Below the pieces are notes generated by a model that saw only the letters and a program-made list of their open reading frames with translations, searched no databases and was not told the DNA's origin. From positions 1 through 11,730 of the forward strand of contig OMQE01000135.1 in the NCBI GenBank assembly GCA_900313155.1: a DNA stretch of 11,730 bases. Direction: 5' to 3'. Of this stretch, positions 5,041 to 11,730 are shown one piece after another; positions within the stretch are counted from its first letter, which is position 1, and each line of letters opens with the position of its first letter. This DNA is from an uncultured Rhodospirillaceae bacterium. GTDB lineage: Bacteria; Pseudomonadota; Alphaproteobacteria; RF32; CAG-239. The position numbers were made by a program, and so were the translations under genes.

Positions 5041-6270
5041 TTATTCATATCGCAGTGCATTTATCGGATTAAGCAATGAGGCCTTATATGCCGGAAAAAA
5101 GCCGAACAACAACCCGACAACACCGGAAAAACTGAACGGTAACAACACATAAAATGTTGACAACACTGCCGGTATGGAAGAAAACAATGGCAAAATCAAC
5201 ACGCCGAAAATCCCTATTGCAACCCCAATTAAACCGCCGATGAGCGACAAAATCAGCGCCTCCATCAAAAATTGCCACCGAATATCCCACCGCTTGGCGC
5301 CAATAGCCATTCGAATGCCGATTTCTCTTGTTCGCTCGGTAACCGAAACCAACATAATGTTCATAATTCCGATACCACCGACAAGAAGTGAAATAGAGGC
5401 AATTGAACCGAGCAAAATCGTCATAATCTGCGTTGAAGATTGCATCATCTCCATAAACTGCGTCAAATTCATAATAGAAAAATCATCTTCCTTATTCAGC
5501 CCTAAATTATGACGCTGGCGCAACAGAGCAGAAATTTCTTCTTGTGAAGTATATGTATCTTCTGCCCGATAGGCCTGTAACATAATCATATTGACCATAT
5601 CCGGAAATTGAGTACCGGAAAGTTTTTTTTGCACGGTAGAAAGTGGCAAATAAATCATATCATCTTGATCTTGCCCCGGACCGCTTTGTCCGCGTGCCGT
5701 CAACGCCCCAATCACCGTGAATGGAATACCTTTTACCCGTATGGTTTTACCTAAAGGATCCATATCGCCAAACAGTTCTTTAACTACCGTCTGTCCCAAT
5801 ATTGCCACTTTATTGGCGTTTTTCAAGTCGGCTTCCGTAAAATAGCGTCCATAAGCTAAATTCCATTCTTTTATTTCAAAATAGCGATTATCCGTGCCCA
5901 CAATATTTGTCGCCCAGTTGGTGTTACCATACACTATCTGCCCGCTGTCATTCACTACCGGCGATGCCAAATGAATTGCCGCAACTTTTTCTTCAATAGC
6001 ATTAGCGTCGCCGTTTTTTAAGGTTGGTTGAGAACCATGCCCCATTCGTGCACCACCCGACGTGCTTGAGCCGGAACGAATCATAATCAGGTTTGTGCCC
6101 ATTGAGCGCATTTCGTTTTGGAGCGAAATTTGCGCCCCGTTACCAATAGAGAGCATCACAATCACTGCCGCCACACCAATAATAATTCCCAAACTGGTCA
6201 GCACCGAACGCATTTTGTTGGCTTCAATCGCTCGCAAAGCAATTTTGGTTATGGTTCTTATTTCCATCAT
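5041..6270 (-). CDS. macB: MacB-type ABC exporter permease subunit
   Basis: The 409-residue inner-membrane protein has the MacB/FtsX plan. A first membrane helix near 21-42 follows the NKMRSVLTSLGIIIGV block, a periplasmic core of about 240 residues follows, then three helices near 283-306, 333-358 and 368-396 with SVTERTREIGIRMAIGA, the cytoplasmic coupling segment of FtsX-type permeases. It ends NPINALRYE, the usual MacB tail. In E. coli MacB, ATPase and permease are fused; here they are separate genes, a common split arrangement. The start ATG overlaps the ATPase stop (ATGA), so the two are translationally coupled. Partners are the ATPase at 6267 and the adaptor at 6974; the outer-membrane TolC-like channel is not in the window. 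The substrate (macrolide, peptide, lipid or metabolite) is not predictable. Confidence 0.92.
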   Translation of the reverse strand: MMEIRTITKIALRAIEANKMRSVLTSLGIIIGVAAVIVMLSIGNGAQISLQNEMRSMGTNLIMIRSGSSTSGGARMGHGSQPTLKNGDANAIEEKVAAIHLASPVVNDSGQIVYGNTNWATNIVGTDNRYFEIKEWNLAYGRYFTEADLKNANKVAILGQTVVKELFGDMDPLGKTIRVKGIPFTVIGALTARGQSGPGQDQDDMIYLPLSTVQKKLSGTQFPDMVNMIMLQAYRAEDTYTSQEEISALLRQRHNLGLNKEDDFSIMNLTQFMEMMQSSTQIMTILLGSIASISLLVGGIGIMNIMLVSVTERTREIGIRMAIGAKRWDIRWQFLMEALILSLIGGLIGVAIGIFGVLILPLFSSIPAVLSTFYVLLPFSFSGVVGLLFGFFPAYKASLLNPINALRYE

Positions 6271-6974
6271 TTCCCTGCCCTCTTGGTATTTAACTTATCG
6301 CTATAAATTTCACCGTCAACAATTTTAATAATTCGGTCGGCATATAGCGCAATATCTTCCTCGTGCGTAACCAAAATAATGGTGCGTTTCAAATCTTTAT
6401 TCAGATGTGTGAACAACTCCATAATTTCCACACTCATTTTTGTATCCAAATTTCCGGTCGGTTCGTCGGCAAAAATAATCGGTGCCTCGTTGACAATGGC
6501 GCGTGCAATAGCCACACGCTGTTGTTGTCCGCCGGAAAGCTGATTCGGCTGATGATGCATACGTTCCTTTAACCCAACGTCTGTCAATGCCTTAATAGCT
6601 TTTTTACGCCGAGTTCTGTCATCTAAGCCGGAATAGACCATCGGCAATTCCACATTTTCGAGTGCCGATGTGCGCGAAAGCAAATTAAATCCTTGAAACA
6701 CAAACCCTATTTTGCGATTTCGGATTTCCGCCAAAGCATCGGCATCTAAATTTTCCACATTTTGCCCATCTAAAATATATTGTCCTGATGTTGGCGTGTC
6801 TAAACAACCAAGAATGTTCATCAAGGTTGATTTTCCTGAACCGGACGGTCCCATAATAGCCACAAACTCACCGGCTTTAATTTCTAAATCTATCCCTTTT
6901 AATATTTCCAAGTCGAACCCGTCTAGCGGATAACTTTTATGAATCTCTTTCAGTTTAATCAATGTTTCAGTCAT
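6267..6974 (-). CDS. MacB/LolD-type ABC transporter ATP-binding subunit
   Basis: This 235-residue ATPase powers the exporter formed with the neighbouring permease, probably by mechanotransmission across the membrane. Walker A is GPSGSGKST (42-50), the Q-loop glutamine is Q94 in FVFQGFNLL, the signature is LSGGQQQR (146-153), Walker B is IIFADE (166-171) and the switch histidine is H204 in LVTHEE. DEPTGNLD is typical of the LolD/MacB/FtsE group. All catalytic residues are present. Its ATG shares one base with the adaptor stop codon (TGATG), with an AGGA about 10 bases upstream, and its own stop overlaps the permease start. LolD is the main alternative name, but the adaptor and MacB-like permease favour an efflux system. 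Confidence 0.95.
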   Translation of the reverse strand: MTETLIKLKEIHKSYPLDGFDLEILKGIDLEIKAGEFVAIMGPSGSGKSTLMNILGCLDTPTSGQYILDGQNVENLDADALAEIRNRKIGFVFQGFNLLSRTSALENVELPMVYSGLDDRTRRKKAIKALTDVGLKERMHHQPNQLSGGQQQRVAIARAIVNEAPIIFADEPTGNLDTKMSVEIMELFTHLNKDLKRTIILVTHEEDIALYADRIIKIVDGEIYSDKLNTKRAGK

Positions 6975-8203
6975 CAGCGTGGCATCCTTAACCTTGTTTT
7001 ACGCTCCTTTTCACTCTTACCGCCGTTTTTAGAAACAATTACCTCATCACCCTTTTTAAGCTTATCCGAAATAATCTGTGTATGGTTATCATTACTGATA
7101 CCAACTTTTACCGCTATGCGTTCCGGCTCGCCGTTTTTCATAATCCAAACCCCTCGATCTTGGTAGCGCTTGGCACCGTTACCGTCATCCATATAAAAAC
7201 GTAGCGCCTGATTTGGTGCCAATAACACATCTTTTTCATCAGCCGTAATAATTTCAACATTGGCAGTCATACCAGGTTTGAGCTTCATTTCGCTGTTATC
7301 AATTTCAATCACCACCATATATGTCACCACATTAGAAGTGGTTAATGCCTCGTTGCGCACCTGAACAACACGTCCGTAAAAATATTCATCGGCATAACTA
7401 TCTACCGTAAAACGAACGGTTTGTCCGTCTTTTACTTTGGCAATATCTGCTTCGGCAACCGTGGCTTCAATTTGCATTTTAGTCAAATCTTCAGCCACCG
7501 AAAATAATTCCGGTGTTGAAAAACTGGCCGCCACTGTTTGCCCTACTTCTACGGCTTTAGAAATAACAATACCATTCACCGGTGATTTTATTTCCGTATA
7601 TGAAAGTTCAGTCAAGGCCGAATTAAGCGCCGCCTCTGCCTGCTTGACCTGAGCCTGATCAAGTTGCAGTTGCGCCAAAGCATTGTCATAGTCACGTTCG
7701 GCGGCCTCTAAATCTTTTTCAGTAGAATATTTAGAGGCATTCAATTTGCTAATTCTATCCAAAGCCTTTTTGTAGTATTTAATATTATTTTCTTCCACAG
7801 CGACCTGCGCTTTGGCAATATCCAGTGCTGCCTCGCGTTGAGCCACGTTGGCCTTGGCATTGGCTTGGTCAATTAGCGCCAACAATTGTCCTTCTTTAAC
7901 TTCGGAATTATAGTCAACATATATTTCAGCAATACGTCCCGAAGCCTGCGTGCCGATAGAAACGGTCGAAAGCGGATTGATGGTTCCCGAAGCCGTAATA
8001 ACTTCCGTAATATTTCCAATAACCAAAGGCTGTGTATTATAGGTATGCGCGCTGTTTGGGCTAATAACATGCCATAGAATCCACAACATACATACGGCCG
8101 AAACAATAATTATCAGCCCCTTTTTATAACCAATTTTGCGCCAGTTGATATTTTTTATATTATTATATATCGCATTGGTTTGACTTAATATTTTATCAAG
8201 CAT
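6974..8203 (-). CDS. macA: MacA-type periplasmic adaptor (membrane fusion protein)
   Basis: This 409-residue HlyD/RND-type adaptor would bridge the inner-membrane permease to an outer-membrane channel. A short cytoplasmic N-terminus rich in Lys/Arg precedes one membrane helix (about 29-49, GLIIIVSAVCMLWILWHV). VITASGTINPLSTVSIGTQ and GRIAEIYVDYNSEVKEGQLLA begin the lipoyl-like domain, a Q/A/E-rich coiled-coil hairpin spans roughly 110-200, and EIKSPVNGIVISKAVEVGQ closes the lipoyl half. LKPGMTANVEI marks the beta-barrel domain. I start at ATG 8201-8203 with GGAG nine bases upstream; a GTG five codons earlier would overlap that site. First gene of a three-gene operon with a clear promoter at 8234-8262. 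Confidence 0.92.
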   Translation of the reverse strand: MLDKILSQTNAIYNNIKNINWRKIGYKKGLIIIVSAVCMLWILWHVISPNSAHTYNTQPLVIGNITEVITASGTINPLSTVSIGTQASGRIAEIYVDYNSEVKEGQLLALIDQANAKANVAQREAALDIAKAQVAVEENNIKYYKKALDRISKLNASKYSTEKDLEAAERDYDNALAQLQLDQAQVKQAEAALNSALTELSYTEIKSPVNGIVISKAVEVGQTVAASFSTPELFSVAEDLTKMQIEATVAEADIAKVKDGQTVRFTVDSYADEYFYGRVVQVRNEALTTSNVVTYMVVIEIDNSEMKLKPGMTANVEIITADEKDVLLAPNQALRFYMDDGNGAKRYQDRGVWIMKNGEPERIAVKVGISNDNHTQIISDKLKKGDEVIVSKNGGKSEKERKTRLRMPR

Positions 8204-8233
8204 CTGCTTTTTCTCCACTTATTTCTTTATTCA

Positions 8234-8262
8234 AATATAGATACTTTTCCACCTAATGTCCA
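8234..8262 (-). promoter_or_regulatory. Promoter of the macA exporter operon
   Basis: TGGACA (8257-8262) and TATATT (8234-8239) lie 17 bases apart on the minus strand, each matching consensus at five of six positions. The -10 overlaps a TATTCAAATA motif (8228-8237) also found between glyS and the HAD gene. Confidence 0.6.
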
Positions 8263-8272
8263 GAATTTTATA

Positions 8273-8304
8273 AAAATATTCATACTTGAAGGTATGTATA
8301 TTTT
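8273..8304. repeat. 13-bp inverted repeat upstream of the macA promoter
   Basis: AAAATATTCATAC and GTATGTATATTTT are inverted copies with 12 of 13 bases matching around TTGAAG. The repeat ends 10 bases upstream of the macA -35 box. Its symmetry and position fit a binding site for a dimeric regulator of the exporter; no regulator gene is in the window. As RNA it could be a second, weak terminator hairpin behind the orphan gene at 8380. Confidence 0.5.
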
Positions 8305-8320
8305 GAACACCATTTAAAAA

Positions 8321-8356
8321 CAAAAAAAACATCCGCAGTATTATCCCTGCAGATGC
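8321..8356 (-). terminator. Intrinsic terminator of the orphan membrane-protein gene
   Basis: Minus-strand CATCTGCAG pairs with CTGCGGATG (8347-8355 with 8330-8338) with one G-U pair, then eight T follow (8322-8329). On the plus strand the pair would be a C-A mismatch, so it works for the minus-strand gene that ends at 8380. Confidence 0.8.
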
Positions 8357-8379
8357 CTTATGTTCACATTATTGATATT

Positions 8380-9336
8380 TTAACCTAGTGCCAGTTGTGC
8401 TTTAGTATTTTGCGCGAACCGCATTTTCTGCACACCCACACCCTTCTTTCCGGCCAAACGCACATATCTGAACAACGAACTTTGCACTTCCGGCAACACC
8501 TCTTTTTTGCTTTTCAAAACATCATTCATTGTTTTGGCAATACTGACATAGCCGTAACGGCGATATATTTCAGCAGCATATAAATAATGTGCCGGCGAAA
8601 TATCATTCGGCAATGTTATTTTACCCGATTCAACCTGATACGCCATATTCTCCAGCATTTTGGCGCTTTTCTTCTTACCCAAGAACTGCGCTAACCGATA
8701 ACGATAGAAGTTGGTTGATGCCCCATTTTCTGAAACTGTTGTATCTTTTTGCGCTTGAATTGAAGCTTGTTTTATATACGCGTCTAAGGTATAATCAATA
8801 GGTTTCGGCATACCGTAACGTTGAAAATTCGGCAACCCTTTAGTGTTTTCCTTTGGCATTTCAGTTTGAACAGCCGCATTTGAATCGCTTTTCAACCCCA
8901 ATACACCGCCGAGAACAATCATAGTTGTAGGAATAATATATTTTACTTTGTTTTTCACTTTTTGCCACATATTTATCATAAAAGAAAACTTTTCAGATTT
9001 CGGCCTATTCCATAATCTTAAACTACTGCTGTTGTCTTTCGGCTGAGCCAAATACTCGCGCACATCATAAAAAACCTGCGCTTGCAGCTTATCCAAAAGC
9101 TCATCTTTTTGTTCCAAGCCGAAAGTATCAATATAATCGGCAAATGTTTGTGTTTCGGTTGTTTTAAGATCTAATTCATCACGCCGAAAATGCTCAAAAT
9201 ATCCGTTTGCAATACTTTGTAGATGTTCAAGTTGAACATATTTATGCGCTTCTAAATGATTTTGCGTAATGTAATTAAATTTGCGAATGCAATCGCGCAA
9301 AAACACCCCTGAAATTTTCAGTTTATTCCCCTTCAT
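8380..9336 (-). CDS. Single-pass membrane protein of unknown function
   Basis: I do not recognise this 318-residue protein. The N-terminal 130 residues are charged, probably helical and cytoplasmic (HKYVQLEHLQSIANGYFEHF, then DELLDKLQAQVFYDVREYL). A basic stretch KVKNKVKY leads into one hydrophobic helix, about 133-147 (YIIPTTMIVLGGVLG), which predicts N-in topology with about 170 residues outside. The outer part has a Pro/Lys-rich linker and a helical end with YLYAAEIYRRYGYVSIAKTMNDVL, vaguely TPR-like, and several Lys-rich patches. GGGAG precedes the ATG by about 7 bases. It has its own promoter and terminator and so forms a single-gene unit between gltX and the exporter. Composition resembles the neighbours, so recent transfer is not evident. 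Confidence 0.75.
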   Translation of the reverse strand: MKGNKLKISGVFLRDCIRKFNYITQNHLEAHKYVQLEHLQSIANGYFEHFRRDELDLKTTETQTFADYIDTFGLEQKDELLDKLQAQVFYDVREYLAQPKDNSSSLRLWNRPKSEKFSFMINMWQKVKNKVKYIIPTTMIVLGGVLGLKSDSNAAVQTEMPKENTKGLPNFQRYGMPKPIDYTLDAYIKQASIQAQKDTTVSENGASTNFYRYRLAQFLGKKKSAKMLENMAYQVESGKITLPNDISPAHYLYAAEIYRRYGYVSIAKTMNDVLKSKKEVLPEVQSSLFRYVRLAGKKGVGVQKMRFAQNTKAQLALG

Positions 9337-9382
9337 CTTTTCTCCCTAATTTTTTTTGCAAACACAAAAATGACGTTGCACC

Positions 9383-9410
9383 AATATAAATACCTTCTTT
9401 GATGTGTCAA
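9383..9410 (-). promoter_or_regulatory. Promoter of the orphan membrane-protein gene
   Basis: A perfect TTGACA (9405-9410) and TATATT (9383-9388) are 16 bases apart on the minus strand. The leader of about 40 bases contains a short TGCAA/TTGCA inverted pair before the GGGAG ribosome binding site. Confidence 0.65.
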
Positions 9411-9441
9411 CAACTTATTCAACTTAAAGATTATTTTTTAG

Positions 9442-9489
9442 AAAAATAGTATATAGTGCAAGGCAGTCAAACGATTGCACACTTCTATA
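9442..9489 (-). terminator. Possible weak terminator or inverted repeat after gltX
   Basis: TATAGTGCAA (9452-9461) pairs with TTGCA (9475-9479) and, past a 5-base bulge, CTATA (9485-9489). A short T-run (9442-9446 on the minus strand) follows after a gap of about five bases. The bulge and gap make it a poor intrinsic terminator, but it is the only hairpin between gltX and the next gene. Confidence 0.25.
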
Positions 9490-9505
9490 AATTATATATA
9501 CCGCA

Positions 9506-10939
9506 TCAGCCGAGTTTTTGCAAAGCACTTTTTATACGTTTAATACTTTCGTCTTTACCCAGAATTACAGCTAACTCTGTTGCACCACCCGGTGTTGTTT
9601 CTTTGCCGGAAAGTGCAATCCGCACCGGATATAAAATTTGCCCGTTTTTCATTTCATGGTCAACAGCCGTTGTTTTAAGAACTTCAAACAAGTTTTCGTT
9701 GTTCCAATCGCTAACTTTTTCAAGCACAGGCAATACCAATTCCAGTGCTTTTTTAGCAATTTCAGGCGTTGTTTTCATTTTTTTGTTTTCATACAGAGCC
9801 ACATCATATTCCGGCACTTTTTGCAAAAAATCTATCTGTTCCGGAATTTGTCCCAAAGTTTCTACCCGTGGTTGCAAAGCCGCACTCAAAGCCATATGGT
9901 TAATCGGTGTTGTTATGTCAGCATAATACGGCTCTGCTAATTTTGCAAATTCATCTGCCGAAAGATGACGAATATAGCAACCGTTCATCCAAGTCAGTTT
10001 TGCAATATCAAAAATCGCCGGCGATTTATTTAATCTTTCACTTGAAAAACATTCTTCAAGCTCTTGAAGTGAAAATATTTCTCTCTCATCACCCGGATTC
10101 CATCCCAATAAAGCGATATAGTTCAAAATTGCCTCCGGCAGATACCCCTTTGCCACTAAATCTTGAAACGAAGCATCGCCGTTACGCTTACTCAATTTAT
10201 GTTGTGCATCTTTCATTACCGGCGGCACGTGCACATACACCGGCGGTTCCCAACCGAATGCTTCATAAATCAAGTTATATTTCGGGGTAGAAGAAATATA
10301 TTCGTTACCGCGCACAACATGAGTAATCTGCATCAAATGGTCATCAATCACATTCGCAAAATTATACGTCGGCAATCCATCAGATTTAAGCAAAACCCCT
10401 TCATCAAGCTCATCATAATCAATTTCAATATCGCCATAAACAACGTCATGAAAAACAGATGTGCCTTTTTTATTGATATTCTGTCGCACAACAAAAGATT
10501 CACCTGCCGCAATACGCTTTTTGGCCTCTTCCAAAGGAATCAGACGGCACGGGTCTTTCAACTTTGCGTGTGCCGGATTATTATTTTCCTCATCTTCCTC
10601 TTCATCTTTGTGCGCGCAAAAACAATAGTGCGCGCCGCCAAGTTCTACCAGCTTATGAGCATATTCGGCATAAATCGGCTTGCGTTCCGACTGAACATAT
10701 GGTCCGAAATTTCCACCAATATCCGGCCCTTCATCCCAAAGCATTCCAACGCGTTTCAAGGTTTGGAAAATAATATCCGTAGCACCTTCAACATAGCGTT
10801 TTTGGTCAGTGTCTTCAATACGCAAAATAAAATCTCCGCCTGTTGATTTTGCAATTAAATATTCGTACAAGGCGGTACGTAAATTACCGATATGCATATA
10901 CCCTGTCGGGCTTGGGGCGAATCTGGTTCTTGTTTTCAT
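9506..10939 (-). CDS. gltX: Glutamyl-tRNA synthetase
   Basis: This 477-residue class I enzyme charges tRNA-Glu. The HIGH motif is H16-I-G-N19 in APSPTGYMHIGN, and the KMSKS motif is K248-L-S-K-R252. HVVRGNEYISSTPKYNLIYEAFGW is the substrate-pocket block; the RGNEY form and the KDAQHKLSKRNGDASF segment recall clostridial-type GltX more than the usual proteobacterial RGDDH form, from memory. C106-x-C108 and C131 resemble the zinc site, but the usual fourth ligand position after C131 is Leu; between them is an acidic run (112-118). The anticodon-binding domain fills the C-terminal third. AAGGAAA precedes the chosen ATG; a frame 40 codons longer has no family similarity. dgkA lies 89 bases upstream on the same strand. 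Confidence 0.95.
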   Translation of the reverse strand: MKTRTRFAPSPTGYMHIGNLRTALYEYLIAKSTGGDFILRIEDTDQKRYVEGATDIIFQTLKRVGMLWDEGPDIGGNFGPYVQSERKPIYAEYAHKLVELGGAHYCFCAHKDEEEDEENNNPAHAKLKDPCRLIPLEEAKKRIAAGESFVVRQNINKKGTSVFHDVVYGDIEIDYDELDEGVLLKSDGLPTYNFANVIDDHLMQITHVVRGNEYISSTPKYNLIYEAFGWEPPVYVHVPPVMKDAQHKLSKRNGDASFQDLVAKGYLPEAILNYIALLGWNPGDEREIFSLQELEECFSSERLNKSPAIFDIAKLTWMNGCYIRHLSADEFAKLAEPYYADITTPINHMALSAALQPRVETLGQIPEQIDFLQKVPEYDVALYENKKMKTTPEIAKKALELVLPVLEKVSDWNNENLFEVLKTTAVDHEMKNGQILYPVRIALSGKETTPGGATELAVILGKDESIKRIKSALQKLG

Positions 10940-11028
10940 CTGAATTTCCTTTTTTTTCGATTGCCAATAATACAGCCAAGCATAAAACAAAAAATTGTGA
11001 ATGCAAGTTTTTTCTGCATCAAATGGCG

Positions 11029-11394
11029 TTAAAAGATTCCATATAAAGTTGTCAGCCAAAAAATTGAAGTATAAATAAACGCCAACAGAACAACCAAACT
11101 CCCGATATCTTTTGCTTTTTTAGAAAGCTCATGATATTCAGCCGATATCCGGTCTATCACTGTTTCAATAGCCGTATTGATAAGCTCTGCCAACAGAATG
11201 ATAATTAGGCTGTTAATCAAGCTTAATTTCGTTACCAAAGTCACCGGCAAACAAAATGCCACTACACTCAAAACAGCACACAAGACCAACTCTTGCCGAA
11301 ACGCCGCTTCGCTTTTAATAACCGCCTTCAATCCCTGATACGAATAGCCGAATGCTTTTAATATACGTTTTAAGCCTTTATCTGTTGCCTTCAT
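11029..11394 (-). CDS. dgkA: Diacylglycerol kinase, DgkA type
   Basis: The 121-residue inner-membrane enzyme phosphorylates diacylglycerol (or undecaprenol in some homologues) using ATP, recycling lipid by-products of envelope synthesis. SEAAFRQELVL and LAELINTAIETVIDRIS plus HELSKKAKDIGS are the defining DgkA blocks, holding the catalytic glutamates and the Asn/Glu metal site. Three membrane helices are visible near 38-54, 58-80 and 97-119. Length equals the E. coli enzyme (about 122). GAGAGG five bases before ATG supports this start; a 12-codon longer form (to 11430) lacks a comparable site. It sits between tRNA-Met and gltX and may share transcription with gltX. Confidence 0.93.
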   Translation of the reverse strand: MKATDKGLKRILKAFGYSYQGLKAVIKSEAAFRQELVLCAVLSVVAFCLPVTLVTKLSLINSLIIILLAELINTAIETVIDRISAEYHELSKKAKDIGSLVVLLAFIYTSIFWLTTLYGIF

Positions 11395-11412
11395 TTTTTC
11401 CTCTCTTTTGCG

Positions 11413-11441
11413 AGTATAACGATAAGCCAATTAAATGGAAA
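11413..11441 (-). promoter_or_regulatory. Probable dgkA promoter
   Basis: TTTCCA (11436-11441) and TATACT (11413-11418) are 17 bases apart on the minus strand. The -35 overlaps the U-tract of the tRNA terminator, so the two signals are packed end to end. Confidence 0.4.
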
Positions 11442-11464
11442 AAACGTCCCCACAGGACGTTTTT
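11437..11464 (-). terminator. Intrinsic terminator of the tRNA-Met gene
   Basis: A 10-bp stem pairs AAAAACGTCC (11440-11449) with GGACGTTTTT (11455-11464) around a 5-base loop. On the minus strand the stem ends in a T-run. It lies 7 bases past the tRNA 3' CCA. Confidence 0.75.
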
Positions 11465-11471
11465 CCGTTAT

Positions 11472-11548
11472 TGGTAGCGAGGGTCGGATTCGAACCAACG
11501 ACACGCGGATTATGATTCCGCTGCTCTAACCAACTGAGCTACCCCGCC
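11472..11548 (-). tRNA. tRNA-Met (CAT), elongator type
   Basis: A full 77-base cloverleaf with encoded CCA. The acceptor GGCGGGG pairs with CCTCGCT including two G-U pairs; the D arm is GCTC/GAGC, the anticodon arm GCGGA-ATCATAA-TCCGC with anticodon CAT, and the T arm GTTGG-TTCGAAT-CCGAC. The paired 1-72 end and single G-C next to the anticodon loop exclude the initiator form, which has an unpaired 1-72 end and three G-C pairs. A CAT-anticodon tRNA-Ile (lysidine-modified) is the remaining alternative; the overall sequence resembles alphaproteobacterial elongator tRNA-Met. Confidence 0.95.
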
Positions 11549-11561
11549 AAAATCATGATGA

Positions 11562-11590
11562 GTAATACCTGAATATTTTTCACTTGTCAA
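11562..11590 (-). promoter_or_regulatory. Promoter of tRNA-Met
   Basis: A perfect TTGACA (11585-11590) and TATTAC (11562-11567) are 17 bases apart on the minus strand, placing the start a few bases before the mature tRNA 5' end at 11548. Confidence 0.7.
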
Positions 11591-11613
11591 TACCTATTTT
11601 TATTTTTGTTTAC

Positions 11614-11647
11614 AAAAAATATGAGGGAAGATGTTTCTTCCCCCACA
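11614..11647 (-). terminator. Intrinsic terminator of the outer-membrane protein gene
   Basis: On the minus strand TGTGGGGGAAG pairs with CTTCCCTCAT (11637-11647 with 11621-11630), a 10-bp stem including G-U pairs with a 6-base loop, followed by ATTTTTT. It lies 20 bases after the stop codon at 11668. Confidence 0.75.
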
Positions 11648-11667
11648 TTTTGTATTAGGCTTTCAGA

Positions 11668-11730
11668 TTACCATGAATAAGTGATACCCATACGACCTGT
11701 AGCTTCGTTATTATCCCAAGCTACACCGGC
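11668..11730 (-). CDS. 3' end of an outer-membrane beta-barrel protein (partial)
   Basis: The last 20 codons read AGVAWDNNEATGRMGITYSW before TAA. An alternating polar/hydrophobic final strand ending in an aromatic residue (Tyr-Ser-Trp) is the recognition signal for the BAM machinery in outer-membrane beta-barrels, and a G-R-x-G-I-T-Y-S-F/W ending is common in porin-like proteins. The rest of the gene lies beyond the right edge. A well-formed terminator follows. The exact family (porin or OmpA/OmpW-like barrel) cannot be told from this piece. Confidence 0.7.
   Translation of the reverse strand, partial: AGVAWDNNEATGRMGITYSW

Noticed and set aside
8204..8218. GTG start for macA at 8216-8218
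   Set aside because: The GGAG that would serve as ribosome binding site is within those codons and is well placed for the ATG at 8201-8203.
10163..10846. 227-codon plus-strand open frame
   Set aside because: It is entirely antisense to the conserved gltX gene, with no family features; gltX has its catalytic motifs in the other strand.
10940..11059. Longer gltX start 40 codons upstream
   Set aside because: The added residues resemble no GltX, whereas MKTRTRFAPSPTG at 10939 is the normal N-terminus and has AAGGAAA in front.

Overview
The window looks like chromosome from an AT-rich Gram-negative bacterium. An envelope is indicated by a MacAB-type tripartite exporter, a DgkA-type diacylglycerol kinase, and the tail of a beta-barrel protein ending in Tyr-Ser-Trp at the right edge. 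The elongator tRNA-Met (encoded CCA, anticodon stem GCGGA/TCCGC) resembles alphaproteobacterial tRNA-Met. From this I infer an AT-rich, perhaps host-associated, alphaproteobacterium. That assignment is from memory of tRNA and protein style, not from a search. Promoters are of sigma-70 type (TTGACA-16/17-TATAAT-like), and most transcription units end in clear intrinsic terminators.

Layout, left to right. Positions 1-36 hold the first 12 codons of a minus-strand gene that starts like a signal peptide. Positions 60-305 hold no convincing gene but form a chain of stem-loops, with a promoter before it and a terminator-like hairpin just ahead of the 1-36 gene; I read this as a candidate structured leader RNA. 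Next come a DUF5131 (phage Gp37/Gp68-type, radical-SAM-like) protein (458-1330, minus) and a single-chain glycyl-tRNA synthetase (1496-2854, minus). Divergent from the synthetase is a HAD-family phosphatase (2942-3805, plus), which converges on a peroxiredoxin with a Cys-rich N-terminal extension (3815-4540, minus).

A small carrier-protein-like gene (4661-4942, minus) forms a compact unit with its own consensus promoter and a long palindromic terminator. Upstream of it lies a tightly packed three-gene exporter operon, all minus: adaptor MacA (6974-8203), ATPase (6267-6974) and permease (5041-6270), with the junctions overlapping by 1 and 4 bases. A strong promoter and a large inverted repeat precede macA. 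Next is an orphan single-pass membrane protein (8380-9336) with its own promoter and terminator.

The right end carries, all on the minus strand, glutamyl-tRNA synthetase gltX (9506-10939), dgkA (11029-11394), tRNA-Met (11472-11548) and the 3' end of an outer-membrane protein gene (11668-11730).

Most of the content is housekeeping or common accessory function. The least explained items are the structured leader at the left end, the free-standing carrier protein, the orphan membrane protein, and a 10-bp motif (TATTCAAATA) present in three exact copies at two promoter regions. I see no CRISPR array, insertion sequence, integrase or phage structural gene.
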